Assembly: GCF_001886815.1 (NCBI RefSeq)
Contig: NZ_CP018099.1
Span: 4,772,501-4,836,500, forward strand
Reading direction: 5' to 3'
Length of the DNA: 64,000 nt
From: Caldithrix abyssi DSM 13497
GTDB taxonomy: Bacteria > Calditrichota > Calditrichia > Calditrichales > Calditrichaceae
Positions 17,415 to 25,985 of this stretch are shown in pieces (position 1 is the stretch's first letter; each line of letters begins with the position of its first letter). Below the pieces are notes generated by a model. It was not told the DNA's origin. It searched no databases and saw nothing but the letters and a program-made list of their open reading frames with translations. The position numbers were made by a program, and so were the translations under genes.

Positions 17415-17615
17415 TGAAAATTTTTGTGCTGTTTTAAAAACTCATCCCCCAGCCCCTTCTCTTTAAAAAAGAGAAGGGGCGTAAATAGCACCGGTTTTGT
17501 TTAGCTTTAGTCTCAGAATAGTTTATTTAATCATTTTCTGCGATTATTGGCGTAATCTGCGAGAAAATTACTTTGCGCACGTTGCGTTTGATTTGGTTGC
17601 GGCTTCGCTGCTTTG
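17415..17615 (+). repeat. Dispersed repeat, copy E (hairpin plus 3' module)
   Basis: From 'GAAAATTTTTGTGCTG' through the hairpin CCCCTTCTC...GAGAAGGGG to 'GGCTTCGCTGCTTTGG', this matches the second half of tandem units 1-3. The first half of the unit (palindrome with TTGAACC) is missing, which shows the half-unit is itself a mobile or independently copied module. Confidence 0.85.
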
Positions 17616-17637
17616 GCTTCATCCATCAAGCATTTTC

Positions 17638-17665
17638 AGGTTCCGCTTTTTCGGAACCTTTTTTT
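17638..17665 (+). terminator. Intrinsic terminator upstream of the B12 locus
   Basis: AGGTTCCG (17638-17645) / CGGAACCT (17652-17659) with a 6-nt loop, followed by seven T. It would end read-through from the C25 peptidase gene before the riboswitch. Confidence 0.8.
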
Positions 17666-17732
17666 ATCGTTGATTCCAATTTAAACGACAATTTCTCTTT
17701 CCCTTTAAAAAACGAGAAACGGTAAAAAAAAT

Positions 17733-17760
17733 TTGATTTTAAGCGCAGCCGAATTATATT
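17733..17760 (+). promoter_or_regulatory. Candidate sigma-70-type promoter for the B12 operon
   Basis: -35 TTGATT (17733-17738), 16-bp spacer, -10 TATATT (17755-17760). It sits just before the cobalamin riboswitch, where the transcript must start. The same -10 TATATT is seen upstream of tRNA-Asp and sdhC in this window. Confidence 0.5.
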
Positions 17761-17767
17761 AAACCGT

Positions 17768-17985
17768 CGTTCTTTTGAAACAAAAAGAACCCTTTCAGTA
17801 ACGGGAAGCGCGGTGAAAATCCGCCACTGCCCCGCAACTGTGATGGGGGACGAAAGCCAGAACAACGCCACTGTTCCGCTTTAGCGGGATGGGAAGGCCT
17901 GGCGAGTAGGATGATCCCAGAGTCAGGAGACCGACTGAAAAGGGCGCGCTCACATCTTCCACGCGGGTGGATGGTGAGGCAAAGT
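17768..17985 (+). ncRNA. Cobalamin (B12) riboswitch
   Basis: The conserved cobalamin aptamer parts are in order: 'GGGAAGCGCGGTGAAAATCC' (17800-17819), 'GCCACTGCCCCGCAACTGTG', 'GAAAGCCAGAAC', and the B12 box 'AGTCAGGAGACC' near 17920-17933. A GC-rich 3' part (GCGCGC...CGCGGGTGGATGGTGAGG) follows that may form the L5-L13 partner and the expression platform. Adenosyl- or other cobalamin binding should lower expression of the downstream btuB-btuG-btuF genes. The ATG of btuB is ~90 nt after the aptamer. No clear T-run terminator is seen, so control of translation initiation is the simpler guess. Confidence 0.95.
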
Positions 17986-18074
17986 TTGGTTGTTAATTCC
18001 GGCCATTCTTCACCCCTTTTTAGTCCTTTCATCGCTCTTCCCGTTTGTTTTAACCTTTTTTAAAAAAGAGAAAA

Positions 18075-20222
18075 ATGCTCAAACACTTTATTTTTTTACT
18101 GTTCGTAATCGGTTTTGCTGCGGCGCAGAATGTTTTTTTAACTTTACAGGTGCGCGATATCTGGTCGGGGGAACCCATTCCCCGCGCTTTACTGCTGGTA
18201 AATAATGACACGCTGCGCACCGATCAGAATGGCATTGCCAAACTTGCGGTATCCGATTCTTTAAGCATGGTTAAAATTTCGGCCGGCGGCTATTTCAGCG
18301 AACAGTTTTCCATCAAAAGCTTGAAAACTTCGGCGCTGGTTTATCTGACTCCCATTCGGCAAACGACCTACATTACAGTGGTGGGGCGGCGCTACTATTC
18401 ATCGCCGGCTGGCATTCCCTCGCACAAAAGCGTTCTTCTTTTTAACGGTCTGGCAAACAACCAGGATATTTCCCGCGCGCTCAGCCTGCAAAGCGGCGCC
18501 TTTCTCAAATCTTACGGGCCTCCGGGCAGCCTGCAATCCATTTCCATCAGGGGAATGTCTTCCGAACAAACTCAGGTGCTACTGGACGGCATTCCCCTTA
18601 ACAACCTGCAGCTGGGCGGCGTTGATTTCAGTCTTTTCGCCGGCGCAGATATTAACGCGCTTGAAATTTATCGCGGCTCTTCTTCTTTGCTTGGCGGTAG
18701 CGGCGCCGTTGGCGGAACCATTCATCTGCAATCCGCCATACCTGCCGACGAGCTGCGTTTAAAACTTAATTCAGGGCGTTCTTCACTGGGCAATCAATTT
18801 TTAGTCGCGCAGCTCCATTTCCCTTTTAAAAAATTTAAAAACCTTTTGACCTTCAATCATGCCAATGGTCTTAACCATTACTCCGTCAGGCAGGACGGTG
18901 AGACCGTTGATTTAAGGAATCGCGATTTTCGGCAAAATTTCCTGAGCTTTAAAACACTCTTTGAACCGGTCAGATCAATGGCCTTTAGCGTAAGGATTTC
19001 TCATTTTAAAAAGGCCGGCGGTTCTCCCAGGCCGTTTACTAACCTCAGCGGCGAACAGGTCAATAAAGCCCGATTAAACATTGACAATACGTTAATCCAT
19101 GGCGTTCTGCGCTATTTGCAAAATGACACAGAACTTTATTTAAGCGCTTATTTGCGCAACGAATGGATGACCTACGATGATCCGCTTTTAATCCTTAATA
19201 ATCAGCCTTTACACAGTATTCATTTTAATCAGGAAAAAGGCCTGCAAGGACGTATCCATTACTCTCCTCGCCAATCGCTCTTAATCAAGAGCGGAATGGA
19301 ATATGCCCGGCAAAACATTTCAAGCAGCGAAGCCGGTAAACACGGGAGATCGCGCGCTTCTTTCTACGTGTTGAGCGACTGGCAAGCGCTTGAAAACTGC
19401 CATTCCTTGCAGGCTTTTCATTTTAATTCTGGTTTTAGAATCGAACAATATTCCGGGCAGGCGGCTCTTTTTTTGCCCACGGTCGGAGTTTCTCTCCAGT
19501 GGCCGGTCATTCAATTGTTTGCCTCGCTGGGCAAAAATTTTCGCATGCCCTCCTTTAACGACCTATACTGGACGCCCGGCGGCAATCCGCAATTAAAGCC
19601 CGAAACTTCCGTAAACGCCGAATTCGGTTTAAGGGCGCAAAAAGCGTTTGGACTTTTTCTTACCGGCGCTGAAATCAGCCTTTTTCACAATCGCGTAAAA
19701 GATCAAATAAAATGGCTGCCGGGCGCTAACGGCCTGTGGCAACCCATCAATATCCTCGCTGTTAAAAGCCGGGGCATTGAGGCCGATTTTACGCTTAGCG
19801 ATTTAACCGATCGTCATAAACTAACTTTCACCTACACTTACACGCAAACATTAAAAGACAAAGCCGAATACGCCAACGATCCGACCGTCGGAAATCAATT
19901 GCCTTTTTTGCCCGTGGAGCAAGCGGCGCTTATTTTACAAACCGCCTGGCGGAATTGGAGAATTGAGCTGAGCGGTCATTATGCCAGCTTTCGCTATCTT
20001 GATTTTTCAAATGATCCTCAGCGCATTTTGCCCTCATATTTTGAGTCGCATCTCAAGCTGAGTTATCTGCTTGAATTTAAAAACGTTTCCCTTCGCCCCG
20101 CCTTACAGATCGAAAATCTTTTAGATAAGCAATACGCCATTTTGCCTGGCTACCCCATGCCCGGAAGGTATTTTAATGTTCATCTTTCAATGCAGTTAAA
20201 TAAACCAAATAAAGGAGGTTAG
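18075..20222 (+). CDS. btuB: TonB-dependent outer-membrane cobalamin receptor
   Basis: A 715-residue TonB-dependent receptor directly behind a cobalamin riboswitch, hence assigned to vitamin B12 uptake. It has a signal peptide ending 'FAAAQN', a ~80-residue carboxypeptidase-regulatory-like (CarboxypepD_reg/CNA-B) domain typical of Bacteroidota-type receptors, a plug domain (~120-235) with 'SIRGMSSEQTQVLLDGIPLN' and 'ALEIYRGSSSLLGGSGAVGG', and a 22-strand-type barrel with C-terminal 'GRYFNVHLSMQL'. Length is slightly above E. coli BtuB because of the N-terminal extra domain. It is followed 2 bp later by btuG. TonB/ExbBD must be elsewhere. Confidence 0.93.
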   Translation: MLKHFIFLLFVIGFAAAQNVFLTLQVRDIWSGEPIPRALLLVNNDTLRTDQNGIAKLAVSDSLSMVKISAGGYFSEQFSIKSLKTSALVYLTPIRQTTYITVVGRRYYSSPAGIPSHKSVLLFNGLANNQDISRALSLQSGAFLKSYGPPGSLQSISIRGMSSEQTQVLLDGIPLNNLQLGGVDFSLFAGADINALEIYRGSSSLLGGSGAVGGTIHLQSAIPADELRLKLNSGRSSLGNQFLVAQLHFPFKKFKNLLTFNHANGLNHYSVRQDGETVDLRNRDFRQNFLSFKTLFEPVRSMAFSVRISHFKKAGGSPRPFTNLSGEQVNKARLNIDNTLIHGVLRYLQNDTELYLSAYLRNEWMTYDDPLLILNNQPLHSIHFNQEKGLQGRIHYSPRQSLLIKSGMEYARQNISSSEAGKHGRSRASFYVLSDWQALENCHSLQAFHFNSGFRIEQYSGQAALFLPTVGVSLQWPVIQLFASLGKNFRMPSFNDLYWTPGGNPQLKPETSVNAEFGLRAQKAFGLFLTGAEISLFHNRVKDQIKWLPGANGLWQPINILAVKSRGIEADFTLSDLTDRHKLTFTYTYTQTLKDKAEYANDPTVGNQLPFLPVEQAALILQTAWRNWRIELSGHYASFRYLDFSNDPQRILPSYFESHLKLSYLLEFKNVSLRPALQIENLLDKQYAILPGYPMPGRYFNVHLSMQLNKPNKGG

Positions 20223-20224
20223 CA

Positions 20225-21280
20225 ATGAAACCTATTTTACTGATTTTCATTTTTTCATTGTTCTTTTTGTTTTCCTGCGAAAAAGACCCAACCGGAACAA
20301 AAGAAGAAAACGCCGTACAATCGGTTGGCGCTTTTATTGTAAACGAAGGTAATTTCGGAAAGGGCAACGGCTCTTTATCCTTTTACAGCTATCGGGATGA
20401 GACCATTCAGAACGATATTTTCAAAAACATCAACGGACGTCCGCTGGGCGATACGCCAAACAGTATGACCATTTACGATTCGCTCGGCTTTATTGTGGTT
20501 AACAACTCCAACACCATCGAAGTAATCAGTCTGAAAACATGGAAGAGTAAAAAGACCATCGTTCTGGAAGGCGGTCCCAGTCCACGATTTTTAGCCATTG
20601 TTTCCGACGATAAAGCCTACGTCAGTAATTTGTACGCCAACAATGTGGCCGTCATCGATCTGAAAACGTTGACCTTAACCGGCGCAACAATTGCCGTTGG
20701 CGCCAATCCAGAAGAAATTGCCGTGGCCGAAGGTAAGGCCTTTGTTTTGAACAGCGGGTTTGGTTCGGCTAACACCGTTTCCGTTATCGACATCAGTCAG
20801 GACAGGGTGGTGGCAACGCTAACAGTAGGCGATAATCCGACCAGCGTTGCCCTGGACGACGACGGCGAACTGAATGTGCTGTGCACCGGACGCTGGCCTG
20901 CCTGGGGCGACACCACGGACACAGGCACCAACGGCGGGGTGTACGTCATCGATCCGGGTAAACTTACGGTGGTCGATTCTGTTACCATTGAAGGCCATCC
21001 TTCTAAAATCACTTACGCCGGCGGCGATAAAGCCTATTTCTTACTCAACGGGCAGGTGGTACAGTTTTCAACCGCCGAAAACAACGTAATAAATCCTTCT
21101 TTTATCGCCGGCTTTTTTTACGGAATAGAAGCCGATCCCATCGCCCAATTGCTCTTTGTGCTGGATGCCAAAGATTATCAAAGCAATGGAGAATTGAAGA
21201 TTTATGATTTTAATGGTACCTTACAAAAATCATTAACCGTTGGAATTATTCCGGGAGCTGTGACCTTTGTTTATGAATAA
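20225..21280 (+). CDS. btuG: BtuG-like surface lipoprotein (YncE-type beta-propeller)
   Basis: A 351-residue lipoprotein: signal sequence then lipobox 'LFSCEKD' (Cys ~18) followed by a charged linker. The rest is a seven-bladed YncE/DUF5074-like beta-propeller with repeated blades such as 'KAYVSNLYANNVAVIDL', 'KAFVLNSGFGSANTVSVIDI' and 'GGVYVIDPGKLTVVDS'. In Bacteroides thetaiotaomicron, BtuG is a propeller lipoprotein that caps BtuB and captures cobamides with very high affinity. The riboswitch, the 2-bp spacing to btuB and the overlap with btuF make the same role likely here. RBS AAAGGAGG precedes ATG. Identification rests on fold pattern and context, not on a search. Confidence 0.82.
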   Translation: MKPILLIFIFSLFFLFSCEKDPTGTKEENAVQSVGAFIVNEGNFGKGNGSLSFYSYRDETIQNDIFKNINGRPLGDTPNSMTIYDSLGFIVVNNSNTIEVISLKTWKSKKTIVLEGGPSPRFLAIVSDDKAYVSNLYANNVAVIDLKTLTLTGATIAVGANPEEIAVAEGKAFVLNSGFGSANTVSVIDISQDRVVATLTVGDNPTSVALDDDGELNVLCTGRWPAWGDTTDTGTNGGVYVIDPGKLTVVDSVTIEGHPSKITYAGGDKAYFLLNGQVVQFSTAENNVINPSFIAGFFYGIEADPIAQLLFVLDAKDYQSNGELKIYDFNGTLQKSLTVGIIPGAVTFVYE

Positions 21281-22163
21281 GAAACTTTCCTTTTTACTCA
21301 TTGTTTTACTTTTTTTTCTGGCGGGCTGCAAGCGGCAGCCTGCCGATTTTCAACGCGCCTCCTTTGAACGCATCATCAGCCTTTCGCCCAATCTCACAGA
21401 AACCCTTCATGCGCTTGGCCAGGGAGATAAGATCGTGGCCGTGTCTGATTATTGCTTCTATCCTCCTGAAGTTAATCACAAAGAGCGCATCGGAGGGTTG
21501 TTGAATCCTAACCTGGAAAAAATTCTGCTTTTAAAACCCGATTTGCTCATCGGGACGCCGGCTCATGCCGAGCTTGCCCGCAAGCTGCAAGCCTATCAGA
21601 TTCCTTTTGTTTTGCTGCCCAATGACGGTTTGAACGACGTCTTTTTTACCATCGATTCGCTGGGGCGTCTGTTAAATTGCCCGGGTAGAGCAAAACAGCT
21701 CCTTAAAACGATTAAAGATAGTTTAAGCTATTATCAGGCGCTTTCCAGACAAATAGTAAAACGCGCTCCCGGGGCAGCCCTCATCATCGGACGCGATCCG
21801 GGCTCTGTGCGGCATCTTACCGTGGTTGGCCCGCACACCTTTCTCGACTCCGTCTGGACCTTTTTAGGGGGGAAAAATATCTTTTCCGATCTGGCCGTAA
21901 AATATTCGCAAGTGGGCCAGGAGAGCTTTTTAACCCGCCAACCGGACCTCATCATTGAATTTAAATTTAAGGAGCAGTGGAGCGCCAGAAGGGATTCGCT
22001 CAATAAAATTGAGTGGCAACCGCTTTCTAAAATTCCTGCGGTTAAACACAACCAGATTTACGTGCTGACCGGCGACTACACCTTAATTCCCGGACCGCGT
22101 GTTTACGAATTGGCCAGAGATTACTACCGCATTTTACGCCAATACGCTCAAAAGCCATTTTAA
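21273..22163 (+). CDS. btuF: Cobalamin-binding periplasmic lipoprotein of a BtuCDF importer
   Basis: A 296-residue solute-binding protein. The chosen ATG 21273 overlaps the btuG stop by 8 bp and gives lipoprotein signal 'SFLLIVLLFFLAGC'; an in-frame TTG six bases earlier adds only two residues. The two-lobed helical-backbone fold of BtuF/FhuD is indicated by 'RIISLSPNLTETLHALGQGDKIVAVSDYC', 'IGGLLNPNLEKILLLKPDLLI', the long linker helix and 'YVLTGDYTLIPGPRV'. It should pass cobalamin to a BtuCD permease/ATPase, which is not encoded directly downstream. The gene shares the riboswitch-controlled transcript. A haem- or siderophore-binding role is less likely in this context. Confidence 0.9.
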   Translation: MNKKLSFLLIVLLFFLAGCKRQPADFQRASFERIISLSPNLTETLHALGQGDKIVAVSDYCFYPPEVNHKERIGGLLNPNLEKILLLKPDLLIGTPAHAELARKLQAYQIPFVLLPNDGLNDVFFTIDSLGRLLNCPGRAKQLLKTIKDSLSYYQALSRQIVKRAPGAALIIGRDPGSVRHLTVVGPHTFLDSVWTFLGGKNIFSDLAVKYSQVGQESFLTRQPDLIIEFKFKEQWSARRDSLNKIEWQPLSKIPAVKHNQIYVLTGDYTLIPGPRVYELARDYYRILRQYAQKPF

Positions 22164-22419
22164 ACCACATGGAATGGTAGAAAAACTTTCTGGAGAGGGG
22201 CACTCTAATAATCAGAGCTGCCTTTTCGCCTAACAAATTTTCATAGCCTGATTCTACCGTTCCTTTTTTCACTCTGATCAATAATGGTTGTTTTTGACAG
22301 CCTTCCTGTTTGGTGATTTTTTTAATTCGCCAAACAGCTGGCCGTGTAAATACCTCTTGCCTTTTGCGAAATAACCCGTAAATTTTTTTCGTTTACAGAG
22401 CAAAAAAATCGAAGGTTCC

Positions 22420-23718
22420 ATGGCAAAAAACATAAACTGGCAGCAAAAGCTTAACTCCTATAAGGAACAAACGCTTTTTAAGCTATTAGCGGAAGATGAA
22501 AAACGCTTTCTGGAAGAGCTGTTTTTTACCTTTCACTTTTCCTATCAGGAATTTTTACAACTTACCAACACGGCGCGCGATTTTGAAATGTGGGGGCATG
22601 CCAGCCTGAGCCAGTGGATTAAAAACGAAGTTCTTCCTTCTTTAGAACAGGCGCCCGGCAGAACGCCTCGCGAAAAATTCTTTACTGTGTTTAACGCTCG
22701 CCTTCACGAGCTAAAGAGTAAACCCAAGTCCTACAATGGATTTAAAGGCGCCGTCCCCAAAGCCATCCATCCCACCAAACTGGTTGATCAGGTTTCGCAA
22801 AAAAATATTTTTGGCTGGTGTCCGGTGGCTTCCGAAAAAACGGTGTGTTGTAATCTGCGCACCATTGATGCGGTTGAAACCTGCTCCTATGGCTGCAGCT
22901 ACTGCACCATTCAAACTTTTTACAGCAATAGGGTTGTTTTTGAGGCCGACTTAAAATCCAAGCTGGATAAAATTGAAATTGATCCTGCGCGCCTATTGCA
23001 CATCGGCACCGGTCAATCGTCCGACTCGCTGGTCTGGGGCAACCGTAACAGCATGCTGGACGATTTATTTGATTTTGCGCGCAAACATCCCAATGTTTTG
23101 TTAGAGCTAAAAACCAAGTCGGCCAATGTCAGTTATTTTCTGGAAAACGACGTCCCGCCTAACGTTGTCTGTACCTGGTCGCTCAATCCGCAAATCATCA
23201 TCGATAATGAAGAGCATTTTACGGCCAGCCTGACCAATCGTCTGAAAGCAGCTAAAAAAGTGGCTGACCGCGGCGTTAAAGTGGGTTTTCATTTTCATCC
23301 TATGATTTACTACGATCAATGGGCCGATGCCTACCCGGCCATCGCCCGGCAAATTATGGATTCTTTTGATCCTGATTCCGTCCTGTTTATCTCCATGGGC
23401 TCGGTGACCATGATCCGTCCGGTGATCAAACAAATCCGTAAAAAGGGCTTTAAAACCAGAATTCTGCAAATGGAATTAGTGCCCGATCCTCACGGAAAAT
23501 GGACCTATCCTGATGAAATTAAAATCGAAATGTTTAAAACCATGTACCGCGCCTTTGCCGACTGGCATCAAAAGGTCTTTTTTTATCTGTGCATGGAAAA
23601 AGCCGACATCTGGCTAAAAAGCTTTGGCTTTGTTTTCCAAAATAATGAAGAATTTGAGGAGGCCTTGCTAAAAAGTAGTTTTGAAAAAATTGGTTTCCCG
23701 GAACCAATTACTGCCTGA
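22420..23718 (+). CDS. Radical SAM protein of the spore photoproduct lyase family
   Basis: A 432-residue protein with the SPL-type cysteine motif C-x3-C-x2-C ('CSYGCSYC', C155, C159, C162), which binds a [4Fe-4S] cluster and S-adenosylmethionine. Conserved parts around it are 'IHPTKLVDQVSQKNIFGWCPVA', 'YCTIQTFYSN' and, further on, 'LLELKTKSANV', 'WSLNPQIIIDNEEHFTASL' and 'GVKVGFHFHPMIYYD'. True spore photoproduct lyase repairs the thymine dimer of spores. Homologues called 'DNA repair photolyase' occur in non-sporulating bacteria and their substrates are mostly unknown. It has its own 256-bp upstream gap and no operon partner. The ATG follows a GGTTCC sequence and a weak RBS. Confidence 0.85.
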   Translation: MAKNINWQQKLNSYKEQTLFKLLAEDEKRFLEELFFTFHFSYQEFLQLTNTARDFEMWGHASLSQWIKNEVLPSLEQAPGRTPREKFFTVFNARLHELKSKPKSYNGFKGAVPKAIHPTKLVDQVSQKNIFGWCPVASEKTVCCNLRTIDAVETCSYGCSYCTIQTFYSNRVVFEADLKSKLDKIEIDPARLLHIGTGQSSDSLVWGNRNSMLDDLFDFARKHPNVLLELKTKSANVSYFLENDVPPNVVCTWSLNPQIIIDNEEHFTASLTNRLKAAKKVADRGVKVGFHFHPMIYYDQWADAYPAIARQIMDSFDPDSVLFISMGSVTMIRPVIKQIRKKGFKTRILQMELVPDPHGKWTYPDEIKIEMFKTMYRAFADWHQKVFFYLCMEKADIWLKSFGFVFQNNEEFEEALLKSSFEKIGFPEPITA

Positions 23719-23864
23719 GAATCTTTTCCCTGTGTCCGGCAAAAATTTGTCTGGCCGGATGATGCACGCCGCAGGTTAAAAATAAACGGTTTTCCCGGAA
23801 ATAATATTATTTGAATTACCGTTCATAAGTCAAACAAGTAACATTAAAAATAAGAGAGGTTAAA

Positions 23865-24365
23865 ATGGCTAAAATTACTTTAAAAGGAAATCCCATTAAC
23901 ACTATTGGCGAATTACCTGCCATTGGCAATACCGCGCCGGACTTTAGTTTAACCACCACCGATCTTGGAGACGTCCATTTAAAAGACTTTTCCGGGCAAA
24001 GACTGGTTTTAAACATCTTCCCCAGCCTGGACACAGAAGTGTGCGCCACCAGCGTTCGTAAATTTAACGAAATGGCCGCTAATCTTGAAAACACAAAAGT
24101 ACTGTGTATTTCCATGGATTTGCCTTTTGCGCACAAACGATTCTGCACTACCGAAGGCATTGAAAATGTGATTTCACTTTCCGAACTGCATGAACGCGGC
24201 TTTGGCGAAAGCTACGGCGTACGCATTATCGATGGCCCATTACGCGGTTTATTTACGCGCGCGGTTGTGGTGATCGATGAAAAAGGAAAGGTAATTTACA
24301 CCGAACTGGTGCCCGAAATTACGCAGGAGCCCAATTATGAAAAGGCCTTAAAAGCGCTGGAATAA
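23865..24365 (+). CDS. tpx: Thiol peroxidase (Tpx-type atypical 2-Cys peroxiredoxin)
   Basis: A 166-residue cytoplasmic peroxidase that reduces hydrogen peroxide and alkyl hydroperoxides with thioredoxin. The peroxidatic cysteine is C60 in 'PSLDTEVCATS' and the resolving cysteine C94 in 'RFCTTEGI', the spacing of the Tpx subfamily. N-terminal 'ITLKGNPINTIGELPAIG' and C-terminal 'RAVVVIDEKGKVIYTELVPEI' are also family-typical. A good RBS (AGAGAGG) precedes the ATG. It is monocistronic: a hairpin terminator lies beyond it and the next gene converges. Confidence 0.96.
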   Translation: MAKITLKGNPINTIGELPAIGNTAPDFSLTTTDLGDVHLKDFSGQRLVLNIFPSLDTEVCATSVRKFNEMAANLENTKVLCISMDLPFAHKRFCTTEGIENVISLSELHERGFGESYGVRIIDGPLRGLFTRAVVVIDEKGKVIYTELVPEITQEPNYEKALKALE

Positions 24366-24481
24366 CTGCGGACCATTAACGTTTATCGGGCATCCAAAAT
24401 TTTGATTCCAGAAACGATCCCGGGGTTGAAAGGGATCGCAATGGCTGCTTCACTATTTTGATCGATTTTTCAAAAAAAAAC

Positions 24482-24510
24482 AAAGCCATCCCTGAGGGAT
24501 GGCTTTCTTA
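24482..24510. terminator. Bidirectional terminator between tpx and nuoN
   Basis: An 11-bp perfect inverted repeat AAAGCCATCCC (24482-24492) / GGGATGGCTTT (24496-24506) with a 3-nt loop. T-rich sequence follows on the plus strand (CTTATTT) and a longer T-run follows on the minus strand. It serves convergent tpx and the nuo operon. Confidence 0.88.
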
Positions 24511-24536
24511 TTTAAAATCGATTTTATCTGCTGACT

Positions 24537-25985
24537 TTAAAACATGGCCGCCTGAATACTTGCGATTAAACCCGTTGGGAACACGCCCAGCCAGACCAGA
24601 GCAACGGTTAACAGGGCCAGCAGCAATCCGCTAAAAATGCCAACATTCGGTTTTAACAGGCCTGCTTTTTCTTCTTCGTTTACATTGCTAAACATTTCTA
24701 CCGTTACGCGCAGGTAATAGTAAACGCCCAGCGCGCTGTTAATGATTAAAATGATGACCAGCGTCCATAGTTTGACCGAAATACCAGAGGACAGAATGTA
24801 GTACTTGGCAATAAATCCCGATGTTAAGGGGATGCCTGCCAGCGAAAACATCATTGCCGAAAGGGCCACCGAAAGCCAGGGATGCCGCCAATACAATCCG
24901 CGATACTCTTTCAGCTCCATTCCTTCACGTTCTTCGGAAGAGATCAACCCTACAATGATAAAGGCGCCGATAATGGTAATAAAATATGAGACAATGTAAA
25001 AGGTCGCCGCTTCTACGCCTTTAAAATTTTGTTGGGCATTTCCTGCCATAAATGCCACCAGAATGTAACCAAAATGGGCAATGGAAGAATAGGCGAGCAA
25101 TCGTTTGATATTGGTCTGCAACAGAGCCAGTAAATTGCCACCAAACATGGAAAGAATGGCAATCACGGCGAAAATGGCGAACAATGGTTTGGATTGTACG
25201 ATGTTAAAATCGCCAAAGAAACGGAAAAGCAAGGCCAGAATGCCGCCCTTTGAAACCGAAGCGATAAAGGCCGTGACCGGCGCAGGCGCTCCTTCGTAAA
25301 CATCGGGCGACCACATGTGGAATGGAACGACCGCCAGCTTAAATCCAAATCCAACCATCATTAGCGCAACGCCGCCTACCGCGATCAAATCATAATTGCT
25401 TTTTTCTTTCAAAAAGGCAATGATCGCGCCAAACTCCATACTGCCCGTTTTAGCGAACACCAGCGCCATGCCAAAAATCAGAAAAGCCGAAGAAACCGCA
25501 GCCAGAATCAAATATTTAAACCCCGCTTCAATGCCTTCGTTGGTCTGTCTTAAATAGGCAATTAAGGCGTAAAGCGAAACGCTGAGTATTTCCAGGCCCA
25601 AAAAGAAACTGACAAAGTGCGTGCTGGCGGCAAGCACGGCCGAGCCAAGCGTGGCCGTTAGCATTAACAAATAGTATTCTTCCCGGTTTCCCTTAAAACG
25701 CATTTCCAGATACTGGTACGAGGGAATAATGATGGCAATCGTCGCCCAGAACATTAACACAAAATAAAACAGGGCATATTTATCGATAATCAACAATTTT
25801 CCTATCTGATCGCCAGAGGCAGAATAGGCCGCCGGCACGGCAATAAAGGCAGCCAATAAACCGATCACCGCCAGCACAACGGCGATTAAATGACTGCGTT
25901 TTACAGAAATGGCCAGCATCATCACCAGGGGTGTTGCGGCTAAAATAATCAATGGCATTAACTTTAACCAATCGTTTGCGGTCAT
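24537..25985 (-). CDS. nuoN: NADH-quinone oxidoreductase subunit N
   Basis: A 482-residue antiporter-like membrane subunit of complex I with about 14 helices. The conserved lysine segment 'GFGFKLAVVPFHMWSPDVY' and 'FIASVSKGGILALL', and the glutamate-bearing helix near 'LGLEILSVSLYALIAYL', belong to its proton channel. It is the last gene of the thirteen-gene nuo operon; its ATG overlaps the nuoM stop by 4 bp. Confidence 0.96.
   Translation of the reverse strand: MTANDWLKLMPLIILAATPLVMMLAISVKRSHLIAVVLAVIGLLAAFIAVPAAYSASGDQIGKLLIIDKYALFYFVLMFWATIAIIIPSYQYLEMRFKGNREEYYLLMLTATLGSAVLAASTHFVSFFLGLEILSVSLYALIAYLRQTNEGIEAGFKYLILAAVSSAFLIFGMALVFAKTGSMEFGAIIAFLKEKSNYDLIAVGGVALMMVGFGFKLAVVPFHMWSPDVYEGAPAPVTAFIASVSKGGILALLFRFFGDFNIVQSKPLFAIFAVIAILSMFGGNLLALLQTNIKRLLAYSSIAHFGYILVAFMAGNAQQNFKGVEAATFYIVSYFITIIGAFIIVGLISSEEREGMELKEYRGLYWRHPWLSVALSAMMFSLAGIPLTSGFIAKYYILSSGISVKLWTLVIILIINSALGVYYYLRVTVEMFSNVNEEEKAGLLKPNVGIFSGLLLALLTVALVWLGVFPTGLIASIQAAMF

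Noticed and set aside
23734-23761. TCCGGC/GCCGGA hairpin as terminator of the SPL-like gene
   Set aside because: Stem is only 6 bp and no T-run follows.
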